A DNA stretch of 64,000 nt. It comes from Lachnospiraceae bacterium. Its GTDB lineage: Bacteria; Bacillota; Clostridia; Lachnospirales; Lachnospiraceae. The notes beneath the pieces were generated by a model, which had not been told where the DNA came from, did not search any database, and saw nothing but the letters and a program-made list of their open reading frames with translations. Shown here in pieces: positions 9,135 through 19,419 of this stretch; within the stretch, counting starts at the first letter, position 1; each line of letters begins with the position of its first letter. The stretch is taken from positions 1 through 64,000 of the forward strand of contig JAUNDD010000009.1 of the NCBI GenBank assembly GCA_030526245.1, written 5' to 3'. The translations under genes and the position numbers were made by a program.

Positions 9135-10943
9135 TCAGCCCTGTCCGTTGGCAACGACCGGAGTCGGCCGGCGGCTGTCAAATACCGTTGAAGCGGTAAA
9201 CAGGTTGTCCAGTACGGTGGTAGCACCCTGGCTGGCCTGATACAGCATGTAGCCGTCCAGATTGATGCGGCCCTGACGTACGTAGTTGGAGCGGATCTGT
9301 ACCCAGTAGGGAACGGAGCCGTCTACGTTGCAGTAGAAGTCGTAACCGGCTGCTTTCAAAGCAGCAAACTTTTCGTTGCTGGAGGAGTAATCCGTCCAGT
9401 CTCCGATATCGTTGCCGTGTGCAAAGATGATGGTATCTACCGGTCCGACGATGTTGCCGACGTTATCCATCCATTTCTGGTTGTCGTTCATCAGACCTTC
9501 TGCACTGGCCTGGGTAACGCTTAAGTGACCCCAGGTGTGGCTGGCGAATTCCCAGCCCTCTGCCTTGATGGCATTGGCGATGACCGTAGCTTCTTCAATC
9601 TCCTTCTGGCGGTCGAAGTCCGGATGCTCAGCCAGCCACTGGGCCTGGTCGCTCATCAGGTTGTTGCGGTATTCGTAGTCCGCATCGGTGCGGTAGCCGA
9701 ACACGCCGTCATAGCCGGTCATGGCGATGAGGCCGCGGGCACCGTGGTAAGCGCCGTCCGGATGCTCGCGCAGGAAGGTGTTCAGGCGCGGAACTACATC
9801 GTAATCGCCGAGGGTGGTGTTGCCGTTGGCGTCGGTATACTTACACTTGACCAGTCCGTTTTCGTCCAGTACAAGCTTTTCCGGATAGCCGGCCGGCTCG
9901 TAGGAGTGATAGTAGGACAGATCGTCGATGGACAGGACGATGGCCTTTTTGCCTTCCGGCAGGAGAAGCTGATCGTTCTGGGTGAAGGTGACGGAGCCGT
10001 CTGCATTTTTGGTTTCCTTCACCAGGTCACGGAGTTTTACGTATACATATCCGTTGTCGTAGAGAGCCTGTGTGATGGCATCGAATTCTTCGATGGTGGT
10101 CATCCAGGCGTTCATGCCGTCTACGGCAAACTGACCGAGGCGTTCCACATTAAAGGCCCGGGCCGGATCGTTGACCAGTGAGTGATAGAAGATGTGCGGA
10201 ACCGTGTTGGGATCCACCGGAACACAGGCGCTCTTCTGGGTGCGGTAGCTGTCGGCTGCGGCGGCAAACTCCGGATTGGAGCTGTATTCGTCGGAGCTCT
10301 CCAGCAGGGCAATGGCACCGTCGTAGTCGTAGCCGGCAGCCAGGTAGGCAGCCTGAGACAGCACGTCGGCGGAAGCTGACTGGTTTTCCGATTCCGTTTC
10401 TTCTGCGACCGGAAGCGGCTCTTCGCCGGAAGCCTCATCGACCGGCTGCGCATCGCCGTCTTCCTTGGCTGCGTCTGCAGCATCGGCGGCCGGATCGGCT
10501 GCCTTGTCCACGGACTGGGTCTGTTCCTTGCCGGTCTGGACGATGCCGGAGGTATTAGCCTTTTTATTGCTCTGGCCCTGTTTGGTCACGGTGATCACCA
10601 GAGCAGCGATCAGGAGGACCAGCAGAATGCCCATGGCCAGAATGGCGGCTCGCACCATCATGACTTTGCGCCGGCGCTTGGCCTGGGCCTGACGGATCCG
10701 CTCCTGTCTGGCTGCATAGGCCGGGCTCTGGGTGTACTCGTTGGATGCGCTTCGTTCCCGGGGGGCGGAAGCGGATGGCCGCGCCTTGGATGAGGCGGGG
10801 CGGGCAGATGAAGCCGGGGCAGTTCTTCGTTTCGGTGCCGTGCCGGATCCAGCTGCGGGGGAACCGTTCGCCGGGCGGGACGTGCCGGTCGGACGAGCGC
10901 CGGTTTCCCGTCTGGGTTTCTGGTTGTCGAAATCGTTTGACAT
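9135..10943 (-). CDS. Membrane-anchored polysaccharide deacetylase family protein
   Basis: 602 residues. The N-terminal 95 residues are Ala/Pro/Ser/Arg-rich and probably disordered and cytoplasmic. One membrane segment spans about 97-120 (AAILAMGILLVLLIAALVIT). An acidic Ala/Asp/Glu linker follows to about 190. The C-terminal domain carries NodB-type deacetylase motifs: LSIDDLSYYHSY (metal-binding Asp pair) and ASHTWGHLS (HxxxH), with the substrate probably an extracytoplasmic wall glycan or other N-acetylated polymer. Start at 10943 is supported by GGGAGGAG upstream; the frame extends 25 residues further but across the promoter. The long disordered N-terminus is unusual for the family. Confidence 0.75.
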   Translation of the reverse strand: MSNDFDNQKPRRETGARPTGTSRPANGSPAAGSGTAPKRRTAPASSARPASSKARPSASAPRERSASNEYTQSPAYAARQERIRQAQAKRRRKVMMVRAAILAMGILLVLLIAALVITVTKQGQSNKKANTSGIVQTGKEQTQSVDKAADPAADAADAAKEDGDAQPVDEASGEEPLPVAEETESENQSASADVLSQAAYLAAGYDYDGAIALLESSDEYSSNPEFAAAADSYRTQKSACVPVDPNTVPHIFYHSLVNDPARAFNVERLGQFAVDGMNAWMTTIEEFDAITQALYDNGYVYVKLRDLVKETKNADGSVTFTQNDQLLLPEGKKAIVLSIDDLSYYHSYEPAGYPEKLVLDENGLVKCKYTDANGNTTLGDYDVVPRLNTFLREHPDGAYHGARGLIAMTGYDGVFGYRTDADYEYRNNLMSDQAQWLAEHPDFDRQKEIEEATVIANAIKAEGWEFASHTWGHLSVTQASAEGLMNDNQKWMDNVGNIVGPVDTIIFAHGNDIGDWTDYSSSNEKFAALKAAGYDFYCNVDGSVPYWVQIRSNYVRQGRINLDGYMLYQASQGATTVLDNLFTASTVFDSRRPTPVVANGQG

Positions 10944-10959
10944 GATTCTCCTCCCTCGT

Positions 10960-10981
10960 TGTTTGAACATATTTTCAAACA
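10960..10981. promoter_or_regulatory. Perfect 8-bp dyad at the deacetylase promoter start
   Basis: Arms TGTTTGAA and TTCAAACA with a 6-base spacer, directly downstream of and touching the -10 box, between promoter and RBS. Its position suits an operator for a dimeric repressor. It lacks a T tract, so it is not a terminator. Confidence 0.5.
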
Positions 10982-11010
10982 TTATACAATGAACTGAACA
11001 GGGCGTGCAA
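10981..11010 (-). promoter_or_regulatory. Promoter of the deacetylase gene
   Basis: On the minus strand TTGCAC and TATAAT are separated by 18 bases. The -35 box lies in the arm of a GGGCGTGC/GCACGCCC hairpin at 11001-11022 that could also end the neighbouring NusG-II-like transcript. Confidence 0.6.
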
Positions 11011-11049
11011 GAAAGCACGCCCCGATTTAAGAAAAGAATGAGATGTTGA

Positions 11050-11106
11050 GTTAAAGTTCAGGTAATTCGATTCCGCGAGGTGTTTTGCCGCGTAGACAGC
11101 AGACAC
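11050..11106 (+). repeat. Family-1 repeat, truncated left module (copy B)
   Basis: Starts GTTAAAGTTCAGG and keeps TCGATTCCGCGAGGTG and TTTTGCCGCGTA, then diverges before the second arm of the inner palindrome. It is a decayed copy downstream of the NusG-II-like gene. Confidence 0.75.
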
Positions 11107-11123
11107 GGAAGGCTCACAACAGC

Positions 11124-11531
11124 TTAGTAAGCGACGCCGTCGGGTACAAGACCGTAGGAGTTATCGGCTGTGAGCTCGGCAAACTCCTCGTCGGCGGCCC
11201 GGCCTTCGATGATGACGGCGTTGGGCAGGCAGACGATCATACCGGCATGGGACTGGCTGTCGATGGCCGGCTGATAGATGCACAGCTGATCCGGACAGGT
11301 GGCGGTGGTCATCACAGCCTTGCCGTCCTTGATCTCGCAGATGTTGGTGCGGTCGATCTCGATGACCTGATCCTTGCCCAGCGAGTACTCGCCGTAGACC
11401 TTGCCGCGGCAGGTGATGCGGATGCTGCCATAGGTGGTGCGGCTGCGCATCCAGGCTTGAATGCCAAGCCAGATCAGGGCGATCAGAAGGATCGCGCCGA
11501 AAAACAGAGCTTCTTTCTTTTTTAATTTCAT
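11124..11531 (-). CDS. NusG domain II-like membrane-anchored protein
   Basis: 135 residues. A single N-terminal membrane anchor (about residues 8-27, ALFFGAILLIALIWLGIQAW) is followed by a small beta-rich domain with the signature TATCPDQLC and IVCLPNAVII, typical of NusG-domain-II-containing exported proteins. Unlike true NusG it has no NGN domain. The domain probably sits outside the membrane; homologues are often found near flavin-transfer or Rnf genes, but none is adjacent here. Function unknown. RBS AAGGAGA upstream. It may form its own transcript, as the deacetylase promoter lies just downstream. Confidence 0.75.
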   Translation of the reverse strand: MKLKKKEALFFGAILLIALIWLGIQAWMRSRTTYGSIRITCRGKVYGEYSLGKDQVIEIDRTNICEIKDGKAVMTTATCPDQLCIYQPAIDSQSHAGMIVCLPNAVIIEGRAADEEFAELTADNSYGLVPDGVAY

Positions 11532-11633
11532 GGTCTGTTGTGTTCTCCTTGTAGTTGAATCATGAACGAGCGCGGTTGGTTTCGATGAACGGCAGCGATT
11601 GGATGCCGCATTGACTGTGCGGACCGTGGTGGC

Positions 11634-11696
11634 GTTACAGTTCAGGCAGTTCGATTCCGCGAGGCGTTTTGCCGCGTATGCAGCAAAATCCCGAGG
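11634..11696 (+). repeat. Family-1 repeat, left module (copy C)
   Basis: Runs from GTTACAGTTCAGGCAG to CCCGAGG. The inner palindrome has one mismatch. If the right end is set at CCCGAGG, the flanks GTGGTGGC (11626-11633) and GTGATGGC (11697-11704) match 7/8, a possible target duplication. That right end does not match the left one, so this boundary is tentative. Confidence 0.75.
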
Positions 11697-11736
11697 GTGA
11701 TGGCTTTTGCAGTCTGTTCCTAAACAGCAGCGATGA

Positions 11737-11765
11737 TTGTGTTAACAAAACGCTTTTAGTATAAT
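11737..11765 (+). promoter_or_regulatory. Promoter of the DUF362 gene
   Basis: TTGTGT at 11737 and TATAAT at 11760, spacing 17. The start codon lies 35 bases downstream, with AGGAGAG as RBS. Confidence 0.6.
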
Positions 11766-11799
11766 CGAAAACAGAGTACACGTAAACAGGAGAGAAACG

Positions 11800-12924
11800 A
11801 TGAAACGGGATGAATTGCTGATTATATATGGAAAGAACGTGCCGGGTATGACCCGGCGGCTGCTGGAGGAGGCGGATCTGGCGGGGCTGATTCCGTCAAA
11901 GGAGGCGCGGATCGGCATCAAGCCGAACCTGGTGTCCCCCATGCCGGCAGAGGAGGGGGCCACGACCCATGTGGAGGTGGTGGAGGCCCTGATCGGATAC
12001 TTAAAGGAGAACGGGTTTGCGAATCTGGTGATGCTGGAGAGCTCCTGGGTGGGGGATCGGACCAGTGATTCCATGCAGATCTGCGGCTACAACCGGCTTT
12101 CGGAGCGGACGGGTGTTCCGTTCCTGGACCTGCAGAAGGATACGTCCCGGGAGGTGGATTGTGTCGGACTGACACTGAAGGTATGTCAGCAGGCTCTGGC
12201 GTTGGATTTCCTGATCAATGTGCCGGTGCTGAAGGGACATTGCCAGACGGCCATCACCTGTGCGCTGAAAAATATGAAGGGTCTGCTGCCGGCATCGGAA
12301 AAGCGTCATTTTCATCGGATGGGACTGCACGATCCGATCGCGCATCTTTCGGCAGGCGTGCATCAGGACTTTATCCTGGTGGACAGCATCTGCGGGGATC
12401 TGACCTTCGAGGACGGGGGCAATCCGGTACAGCAGGACCGCCTGATGGCGGCGCGAGATCCGGTGCTTTGCGATGCCTACGGCTGCCGGGTGCTGGGGCT
12501 GGAGACGGAAGAGGTGCCTTACATCAAGAAGGCAGCGGAGCTTGGTGTGGGCAGCGACTGCTTGCGGGATGAGCAGATCCGTATTCTGGAGGAGACCTCG
12601 GCGGGGGATTATGTGACGGCGGAAGCGGACCGGCTGGGACGGATGGAGAGCGGATACAGCCGAATCTGTCGTCTGTCGGAAGCGGCCTGTCAGGTGGATG
12701 CCTGCAGCGCCTGCTATGCGGCGCTGATGCCGGCTCTGGACCGGCTGGACCGGGAAGGCAGGCTGAAGGGGTTTGATCAGAGAATCTGCATCGGCCAGGG
12801 ATATCGGGGGAAAACAGGCGAGCTTGGCATTGGCAACTGCACAGCCGGGTTTACCCATTCACTGCCGGGGTGTCCGCCCCGGGAGGATGAGGTCTATGAG
12901 TTTTTGAAGCTGCAGCTTGGGTGA
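11800..12924 (+). CDS. DUF362 domain-containing protein
   Basis: 374 residues, DUF362 family. Family features seen: GIKPNLVSPMPAEEGATTH near residue 46, VPVLKGHCQTAITCALKNMKG near 146, and VDSICGDLTFEDGGNP near 200. Many DUF362 proteins carry a C-terminal 4Fe-4S ferredoxin; here there is no such CxxCxxCxxxC motif, only scattered cysteines (ACSACYAAL near 302, GNCTAGF, GCPP) that could bind metal. The biochemical function of the family is unknown. It has its own promoter, and the next gene has another, so it appears monocistronic. Confidence 0.8.
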   Translation: MKRDELLIIYGKNVPGMTRRLLEEADLAGLIPSKEARIGIKPNLVSPMPAEEGATTHVEVVEALIGYLKENGFANLVMLESSWVGDRTSDSMQICGYNRLSERTGVPFLDLQKDTSREVDCVGLTLKVCQQALALDFLINVPVLKGHCQTAITCALKNMKGLLPASEKRHFHRMGLHDPIAHLSAGVHQDFILVDSICGDLTFEDGGNPVQQDRLMAARDPVLCDAYGCRVLGLETEEVPYIKKAAELGVGSDCLRDEQIRILEETSAGDYVTAEADRLGRMESGYSRICRLSEAACQVDACSACYAALMPALDRLDREGRLKGFDQRICIGQGYRGKTGELGIGNCTAGFTHSLPGCPPREDEVYEFLKLQLG

Positions 12925-12967
12925 TCCGTCACTTTCTGAAACTTTTCTTAACTAAGAGACAGGCAAA

Positions 12968-12996
12968 TTGACGCGCTTATAGGGGTTTGTTATCAT
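12968..12996 (+). promoter_or_regulatory. Promoter of the CBS-domain gene
   Basis: TTGACG and TATCAT separated by 17 bases, about 70 bases before the chosen GTG start. Confidence 0.65.
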
Positions 12997-13066
12997 AAAA
13001 ACAGAGAGAAAAAGGTGCGTGAGAGTAACGAAGGGAGAACAATATTTCATCAAAGGAGATGACAAC

Positions 13067-13480
13067 GTGAATATACTGTTTTATCTGGTGCCCAAGTCAG
13101 ACGTGGTATATGTGTATGAGGACAATACCCTCCAGGAAGCTATGCAAATCATGAAGAAGGAGCGTTTTTCCACGGTTCCGGTGCTGGCCAGGGATGGCCG
13201 GTACATCGGCAGCTTATCTGAAGGAGATATCCTCTGGCAACTGGAGGAGCGGCTGGGCAAGGCCCGGGAGGTCTCGGAGCAGATGCGCATCAAACAGCTG
13301 CATCGGCACCGGGAGAATCAGCCGGTGAATATCGACTGCCGGATGGATCAGCTGCTGAACGCGTCGGTGTCGCAGAACTTTATTCCGGTGATCGATGACA
13401 ACCGGACCTTTATCGGGATCATTACCCGAAGAAGTATTCTGAAGTATTTCATGGAGCGCCAGGATAAGGAAGAGGTGTAG
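13067..13480 (+). CDS. Stand-alone CBS-pair protein
   Basis: 137 residues made almost entirely of two CBS motifs (about 15-60 and 78-125: FSTVPVLARDGRYIGSLSEG and NFIPVIDDNRTFIGIITRRS). Such small CBS proteins bind adenine nucleotides (AMP, ATP, c-di-AMP in some Firmicutes) and act as sensors. No effector domain is fused, so the partner is unknown. The GTG start at 13067 is preferred because AAAGGAGAT ends 6 bases upstream; a start at 13019 would add 16 residues without a good RBS. A terminator follows at 13601. Confidence 0.75.
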   Translation: MNILFYLVPKSDVVYVYEDNTLQEAMQIMKKERFSTVPVLARDGRYIGSLSEGDILWQLEERLGKAREVSEQMRIKQLHRHRENQPVNIDCRMDQLLNASVSQNFIPVIDDNRTFIGIITRRSILKYFMERQDKEEV

Positions 13481-13600
13481 CTGCCGGTGGAGTTTCTGCT
13501 GAAACGGACTGATTTGCTGAAGAGGGCTCGAAGAGGCAGGAAAGTTGAAATGGCAGGAAAGACCCAAATGAAGCTGTATCGATAAAAGAATCAAATGAGA

Positions 13601-13627
13601 GGGATCGCCCGGTGGGCGTTCCCTTTT
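13601..13627 (+). terminator. Rho-independent terminator of the CBS gene
   Basis: Stem GGGATCGCCC / GGGCGTTCCC with a 3-base loop, followed by TTTTCTTTT. Confidence 0.85.
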
Positions 13628-13804
13628 CTTTTGCAGAAAAGAAGGGGTGAAAGTGGTCGATGACAGGCCGATATGAGCTGGCACAGGTGAAAATATAAAG
13701 GGGGAAAACAGGCGCAAACGCAATTCGGAGGGGCAAAAAAGGTTGAAAACACAAAAATATTGCGATTATTTTGGAAAAACCATAATTTTTCTATAAATGA
13801 TTGC

Positions 13805-13833
13805 TTGTGCTAAGGGGCAAGGAGTGATAGAAT
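13805..13833 (+). promoter_or_regulatory. Candidate promoter of the wall amidase gene
   Basis: TTGTGC and TAGAAT with a 17-base spacer, 125 bases before the start codon. Other AT-rich hexamers lie upstream, so the assignment is moderate. Confidence 0.5.
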
Positions 13834-13957
13834 GAGTCAAATGTGTCTGTTCTGACGCGTTGATTGAATAATGTGTTATAGCGCATCAGAGGGATACTGC
13901 ATAGCAAATGGTTGGCGATGGAGGTATCTGCATCGCTTTCATAGTGAGGAGAATCTA

Positions 13958-15559
13958 ATGAGATGTACTTCAATTAAGCGACGAGGCCTTCTGGCAGCGC
14001 TGACACTGGTGATGGTCCTGTTTTTGATCGTGCCTGTCTGTGCGGCTGAAACGGCCGGATGGAACAAAGCAAAGGATAAGATCTTCTATAATCTGGAAGG
14101 AGAGACCGGGCTGGAAAAGGCAACGGGACTTCAGAAGATCGCAGGCCGGTTCTTTCTGTTTGATGACAACGGGTATTTGAAGACCGGATGGGTCCAGACG
14201 GAAGAGGGCATCTTCTTTTTCAAGAAGACCGGCGCGCTGGGCGTAAAGGGAAGAGCTTACCGCGGATTGCAGAAGATCAACAAGAAGCGCTATTATTTTG
14301 ATCCGCAGACCTGCCGGCTTGTGACCGGTAAAACAGAGGTCAAGCCGGGTGTCGCCTATTACTTTTCCAAGACCGGCGCGCTGGGCGTAAAGGGTGTGGC
14401 GCTGACGGGCAAATGGAAGAAGACCAAGGGACTGTGGAATTATTTCGGTTCTGACGGAAAGATGGCGTGCAGCAAATGGATCACCACCGGCAAGTATAAG
14501 TACTATGTGGATGCCCAGGGCAATCGCCTGGTGAACACGGTGACACCGGATGGCTATCTGGTGGGCAGCAATGGTCGCCGGGTCTCCAACAAGAAGATCA
14601 AGGGTCTGGTGGAGATCAGCGGTAAGACGTACTATTTCTACAAACCGAAAAAGGACTTCATTCGAAACAAGTTCAAAACGGTGAGTGGACAGCGCTATTA
14701 CTTCGGAGAGGATGGAGCAGCTCTGACGGGTCTGCAGAAGATCAAGGGATACTCCTACTACTTCAACGAAAAGGGCGTGATGCAGACCGGAGAGGTCACC
14801 ATCAGTAAGAAGAAATATTTCTTTAAACAGGATGGCAAGCAGCTCATCGGCGGTACCGCGGAGGGTTATACCACGGATGCCAACGGCGTGATCACGGCTG
14901 GCAGTAAAAAGCCGAAGATCCTGGTGATCGCCGGTCATGGACAGGGCGACGCGGGCGCAGTTTCCGGTTCCTATCAGGAGCAGGCCCTGACCCGTGAATT
15001 TGCCAAGCTGATCGTGGCCGAACTGAAAAAAATCGACGGCATCGAGGTGGAGCAGTTTAATCCCAGCTACGATATGTTCCGGCACAACTACAATGCACTG
15101 GCCAATAACGGCGTGAGCATCACCGGAAACGGAGCGAAGGCAGCGGCTGTGAAGAAGGCACTGAAGACGGACCCGGTGATTCCGGATCTGACCCAGTATG
15201 CCTACGCACTGGAGATCCATTACAATGCCACAGCGGTTTCCTTAAAGGATCCGAACGGCAATGGTTCCTATAAGGGCTTCAGCTTCTATGTCAATCAGTA
15301 CAAGCCGGAAGCGAAGCGTAAGGTGGAACGGACCATGATCAACCGTGTGGTGGGTCTTGGCTTTAAGGAATTCGGAAGCGGCATTCATCCCTCCGCTACC
15401 CTGACCAACTGTAAGGTGTTCCAGGAGCTGGGTGTGGATTATGCACTGATGGAGACCGCCTTTATCGATGACGCGGACGACATGCGCTTCTACCAGAATA
15501 ATAAACTGAAGATGGCCAAGGTGATCGCAGAGGTGATCGCAAACGCCTATAAAAAGTAA
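13958..15559 (+). CDS. Secreted N-acetylmuramoyl-L-alanine amidase with choline-binding-like wall repeats
   Basis: 533 residues. Signal peptide 1-30 (hydrophobic core LLAALTLVMVLFLIV, cleavage near VCA-AE). Residues about 55-310 hold aromatic/glycine repeats of the choline-binding/cell-wall-binding type (for example GLQKINKKRYYFD and GLQKIKGYSYYFNEKG). Residues 320-533 are an Amidase_3-type zinc domain with the ligands H in IAGHGQGD, E in ALTREF, H in LEIHYNA and the catalytic E in LMETAFID. It should cleave the amide between N-acetylmuramate and L-alanine in peptidoglycan, outside the cell. Start at 13958 follows GAGGAGA and gives the signal peptide; an upstream extension of 29 residues would not. 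The target of the repeats, choline or another wall polymer, is unknown. Confidence 0.85.
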   Translation: MRCTSIKRRGLLAALTLVMVLFLIVPVCAAETAGWNKAKDKIFYNLEGETGLEKATGLQKIAGRFFLFDDNGYLKTGWVQTEEGIFFFKKTGALGVKGRAYRGLQKINKKRYYFDPQTCRLVTGKTEVKPGVAYYFSKTGALGVKGVALTGKWKKTKGLWNYFGSDGKMACSKWITTGKYKYYVDAQGNRLVNTVTPDGYLVGSNGRRVSNKKIKGLVEISGKTYYFYKPKKDFIRNKFKTVSGQRYYFGEDGAALTGLQKIKGYSYYFNEKGVMQTGEVTISKKKYFFKQDGKQLIGGTAEGYTTDANGVITAGSKKPKILVIAGHGQGDAGAVSGSYQEQALTREFAKLIVAELKKIDGIEVEQFNPSYDMFRHNYNALANNGVSITGNGAKAAAVKKALKTDPVIPDLTQYAYALEIHYNATAVSLKDPNGNGSYKGFSFYVNQYKPEAKRKVERTMINRVVGLGFKEFGSGIHPSATLTNCKVFQELGVDYALMETAFIDDADDMRFYQNNKLKMAKVIAEVIANAYKK

Positions 15560-15686
15560 AACCCCTGCAGCCCCAGGATCTTTGGAAGATCCGTGATGCG
15601 GTGGCAGGTGAACTGCATAGGGACGGCTCCCGGGCGGAGCAGGAACCGAAGGCAGGAATAAATTAGCAGCAAAAGGAGTTATAGCT

Positions 15687-16181
15687 ATGAAGAAAGTTCT
15701 GTCTCTGCTGGTTGATAACACAGCAGGTGTACTTAGCCGAGTGTCCGGTCTGTTCAGCCGACGCGGCTACAATATCACCTCCCTGACCGTAGGTGAGACA
15801 GCTGATCCGAGATACTCCCGTATGACGGTCGTGGCCGAGGGCGACGAGCAGACACTGGAGCAGATCACCAAGCAGCTGGGAAAACTGATCGATGTGCTGG
15901 ATATCCGCACCCTGCATCCGGATGACAGTGTCAACCGCGAGCTGGTGCTGGTGAAGGTAAGAGCGGTCGGTGATCAGAGACAGGATGTGATCACACTGGC
16001 CAATGTGTTCCGCGGACGTACCGTGGACGTAGGTCATGACTCGCTGATCATCGAACTGACCGGTCAGCAGAGCAAATTGGACGCGTTCCTGCGACTGATC
16101 CAGAATTATGAGATCCTGGAGCTGGCCCGTACCGGTATCACCGGTCTGACCCGTGGCTCAGAGGACGTTCGCTATCTGTAG
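15687..16181 (+). CDS. ilvN: Acetolactate synthase small (regulatory) subunit
   Basis: 164 residues: an N-terminal ACT domain (VLSLLVDNTAGVLSRVSGLF, RGYNITSLTVGET) and the C-terminal AHAS small-subunit domain (LVLVKVRA near 91, FRGRTVDVG near 113). It activates the catalytic subunit IlvB and confers valine feedback inhibition at the first step of branched-chain amino acid synthesis. Unusually, no ilvB lies next to it, so the large subunit must be encoded elsewhere. RBS AAAAGGAG. ilvC follows after 73 bases. I found no T-box in the 127-base leader. Confidence 0.93.
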   Translation: MKKVLSLLVDNTAGVLSRVSGLFSRRGYNITSLTVGETADPRYSRMTVVAEGDEQTLEQITKQLGKLIDVLDIRTLHPDDSVNRELVLVKVRAVGDQRQDVITLANVFRGRTVDVGHDSLIIELTGQQSKLDAFLRLIQNYEILELARTGITGLTRGSEDVRYL

Positions 16182-16245
16182 AAAGATACCCGGGGCAAAG
16201 TATTTTGGCCTCCGTATCCCATAAATGTATTATTAAATAAAGTGA

Positions 16246-17274
<1,029 letters not shown>

Positions 17275-17326
17275 GCTTGATCGAAAGTGACCGCCGGATC
17301 AAACGGTGCGTTATGAAAAAACACTC

Positions 17327-17360
17327 AAAGCCTGCCCGGGTAGAGCCCGGACAGGCTTTA
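17327..17360 (+). terminator. Terminator after ilvC
   Basis: Stem AAAGCCTGCCCGGG / CCCGGACAGGCTTT with one C-A mismatch and a short T-rich tail, 53 bases after ilvC. The leuCD transcript may therefore be partly separate. Confidence 0.8.
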
Positions 17361-17426
17361 TATTACTGCGAACAGAGTGCCCCGCCGGGTTTGACGGGAG
17401 CAGGGCACAGATAAGGGAGAACCGTT

Positions 17427-18704
17427 ATGGGAATGACAATGACACAGAAGATCCTGGCAGCGGCAGCAGGTCTCGACTATGTGGAGGCCGGTCAGCTGAT
17501 CGAAGCAAACCTGGATCTGGTACTGGGTAACGATATTACGACTCCGGTGGCTATTCATGAGATCGAGAAGCTGGAGGAGCCGAAGGTATTTCACAAGGAT
17601 AAGATCGCGCTGGTCATGGACCACTTTATCCCGAACAAGGACATCAAGTCTGCAGAGCACTGCAAATGTGTCCGCGATTTCGCCTGCCGGCATGACATCA
17701 CCAACTACTTTGATGTAGGACAGATGGGCATCGAGCATGCACTGCTGCCGGAGGCTGGTCTGACGGTAGCCGGCGATGTGATCATCGGTGCGGATTCGCA
17801 TACCTGCACCTACGGCGCTGTTGGTGCCTTTGCTACCGGCGTGGGCAGCACGGACATGGCAGCCGGCATGGCTACCGGCAAGGCCTGGTTCAAGGTTCCG
17901 CCTGCACTGAAATTTAATCTGGTGGGCAAGCCGGAGAAATGGGTCAGCGGTAAGGATGTGATCCTGCACATCATCGGTATGATCGGCGTGGACGGCGCGC
18001 TGTACAAGTCCATGGAATTCGTGGGCGAGGGCGTGAAGAACCTGTCCATGGATGATCGTCTGACCATCGCCAACATGGCCATCGAGGCCGGCGGCAAAAA
18101 CGGTATCTTCCCGGTGGATGAAATCTGTGAAGAGTATCTGAAGGAGCACACCACCCGCAGCTGGAAGAAGTTCGAGGCGGATGAGGATGCCGAGTATGAA
18201 GCAGAGTACACCATCGATCTGAGCACCATCAAGTCCACGGTATCCTTCCCGCATCTGCCGGAGAATACCCATACCATCGACGAGATCACGGAGCAGATGG
18301 ACGAGATCCGGGTGGATCAGGTGGTGATCGGTTCCTGCACCAACGGTCGTATCAGCGATCTGCGTGCGGCTGCTGAGATCTTAAAGGGACGCAAGGTGAA
18401 GAAGAACCTGCGCTGCATCATCATTCCGGGAACCCAGAAGATCTATCTGCAGGCCATGAAGGAAGGTCTGCTGGAGACCTTTATCGAGGCCGGAGCAGTT
18501 GTGAGCACCCCCACCTGCGGACCGTGCCTGGGCGGATACATGGGTATCCTGGCTGAGGGCGAGCGCTGCGTATCCACCACAAACCGTAACTTCGTGGGAC
18601 GTATGGGACATGTTAAATCGGAGGTCTATCTGGCATCACCGGCTGTGGCAGCGGCATCCGCTGTGACCGGAACCATCATCGGACCGAAGCAGCTGGGACT
18701 GTAA
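17427..18704 (+). CDS. leuC: 3-isopropylmalate dehydratase large subunit
   Basis: 425 residues, the shorter LeuC/HacA-type large subunit found in Clostridia and archaea rather than the 460-470-residue enterobacterial form. [4Fe-4S] ligands: Cys in [14 protein letters not shown] near residue 297 and two in [10 protein letters not shown] near 360. Substrate-site motif [18 protein letters not shown] near 122. With LeuD it isomerises 2-isopropylmalate to 3-isopropylmalate in leucine synthesis. Several in-frame ATGs cluster at the start (17427, 17433, 17439); 17427 suits the GGGAGAA RBS. leuD follows after a 117-base gap that contains a long dyad. Confidence 0.95.
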   Translation: MGMTMTQKILAAAAGLDYVEAGQLIEANLDLVLGNDITTPVAIHEIEKLEEPKVFHKDKIALVMDHFIPNKDIKSAEHCKCVRDFACRHDITNYFDVGQMGIEHALLPEAGLTVAGDVIIGADSHTCTYGAVGAFATGVGSTDMAAGMATGKAWFKVPPALKFNLVGKPEKWVSGKDVILHIIGMIGVDGALYKSMEFVGEGVKNLSMDDRLTIANMAIEAGGKNGIFPVDEICEEYLKEHTTRSWKKFEADEDAEYEAEYTIDLSTIKSTVSFPHLPENTHTIDEITEQMDEIRVDQVVIGSCTNGRISDLRAAAEILKGRKVKKNLRCIIIPGTQKIYLQAMKEGLLETFIEAGAVVSTPTCGPCLGGYMGILAEGERCVSTTNRNFVGRMGHVKSEVYLASPAVAAASAVTGTIIGPKQLGL

Positions 18705-18736
18705 GCGCGGCTGTGACCGGATCGGTGACAGCTTCG

Positions 18737-18790
18737 GCAGTTCACGGCGCGGGCGGCGGGCCATGCAGGCCTTCCGGCACCGTGAACTGC
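18737..18790. repeat. Inverted repeat between leuC and leuD
   Basis: Perfect 11-base arms GCAGTTCACGG and CCGTGAACTGC enclose 32 GC-rich bases with GGGCCATGCAGGCC. No T tract follows, so it is not a standard terminator. The arms share CAGTTCAC with the ends of family 1 and could be a distant relic, or a processing site in the leuCD message. Confidence 0.5.
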
Positions 18791-18821
18791 ACCATCATTC
18801 GTAGAATAAGAGGATAATAAG

Positions 18822-19310
18822 ATGAAAGCACATGGAACCGTTTTTAAATATGGTGATAATGTAGATACCGACGTGATCATTCCGGCCAGATACCTGAATT
18901 CATCGGATCCGAAGGAACTGGCTTCCCATTGTATGGAGGATATCGACAGCACCTTCGTGAAGCGCATGAAGGCCGGCGATATCATTGTGGGTGAGAAGAA
19001 CTTTGGCTGCGGCTCATCCCGTGAGCATGCACCGCTGTCCATTAAGGCAGCCGGTGTCAGCTGCGTTATTGCCAGCACCTTCGCACGTATTTTCTATCGC
19101 AATGCCATCAACATCGGTATGCCGATCATTGAGTGCCCGGAAGCGGCTGAAAGCATTCAGGACGGCGATGAGGTGGAGGTTGACTTTGACAGCGGCATGA
19201 TTTACAATCTGACCCAAAAGACGCAGTACAAAGGACAGGCCTTCCCGCCGTTCATGCAGAAGATCATTCAGGCAGAGGGACTGATCAATTATATTAACGC
19301 AGGTAAATAA
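18822..19310 (+). CDS. leuD: 3-isopropylmalate dehydratase small subunit
   Basis: 162 residues, the short LeuD form that pairs with the short LeuC. Family motifs: [15 protein letters not shown] near residue 12 and [22 protein letters not shown] near 57, which hold the swivelling-domain substrate loop. It forms the heterodimer with LeuC. No leuB or leuA follows, unlike the frequent leuA-leuC-leuD-leuB order. RBS AGAGGATAA is modest. Confidence 0.94.
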   Translation: MKAHGTVFKYGDNVDTDVIIPARYLNSSDPKELASHCMEDIDSTFVKRMKAGDIIVGEKNFGCGSSREHAPLSIKAAGVSCVIASTFARIFYRNAINIGMPIIECPEAAESIQDGDEVEVDFDSGMIYNLTQKTQYKGQAFPPFMQKIIQAEGLINYINAGK

Positions 19311-19419
19311 GTATTTCTGTTCGGGACACGGTCCCGGGACAGGATCATTGTGAAACATGATTTCTGAAACGCTGCAGCCGGCTGCGTGAGCGGCAGCATC
19401 GGATCATGACGGAGGCTTC

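Larger units (their letters stand above)
13481..13957. other. Intergenic region with terminator and promoter
   Basis: About 475 bases between the CBS gene and the amidase gene. Holds the terminator at 13601-13627 and the candidate promoter at 13805-13833, with an AT-rich stretch between. I see no gene or repeat in it. Confidence 0.6.

Noticed and set aside
11001-11022. GGGCGTGC / GCACGCCC hairpin as a terminator
   Set aside because: It lacks a T tract on either strand and overlaps the -35 box of the deacetylase promoter, so I do not call it a terminator.
15560-15686. Possible T-box or leader attenuator before ilvN
   Set aside because: I looked for the conserved T-box sequence and a terminator/antiterminator pair and found neither.
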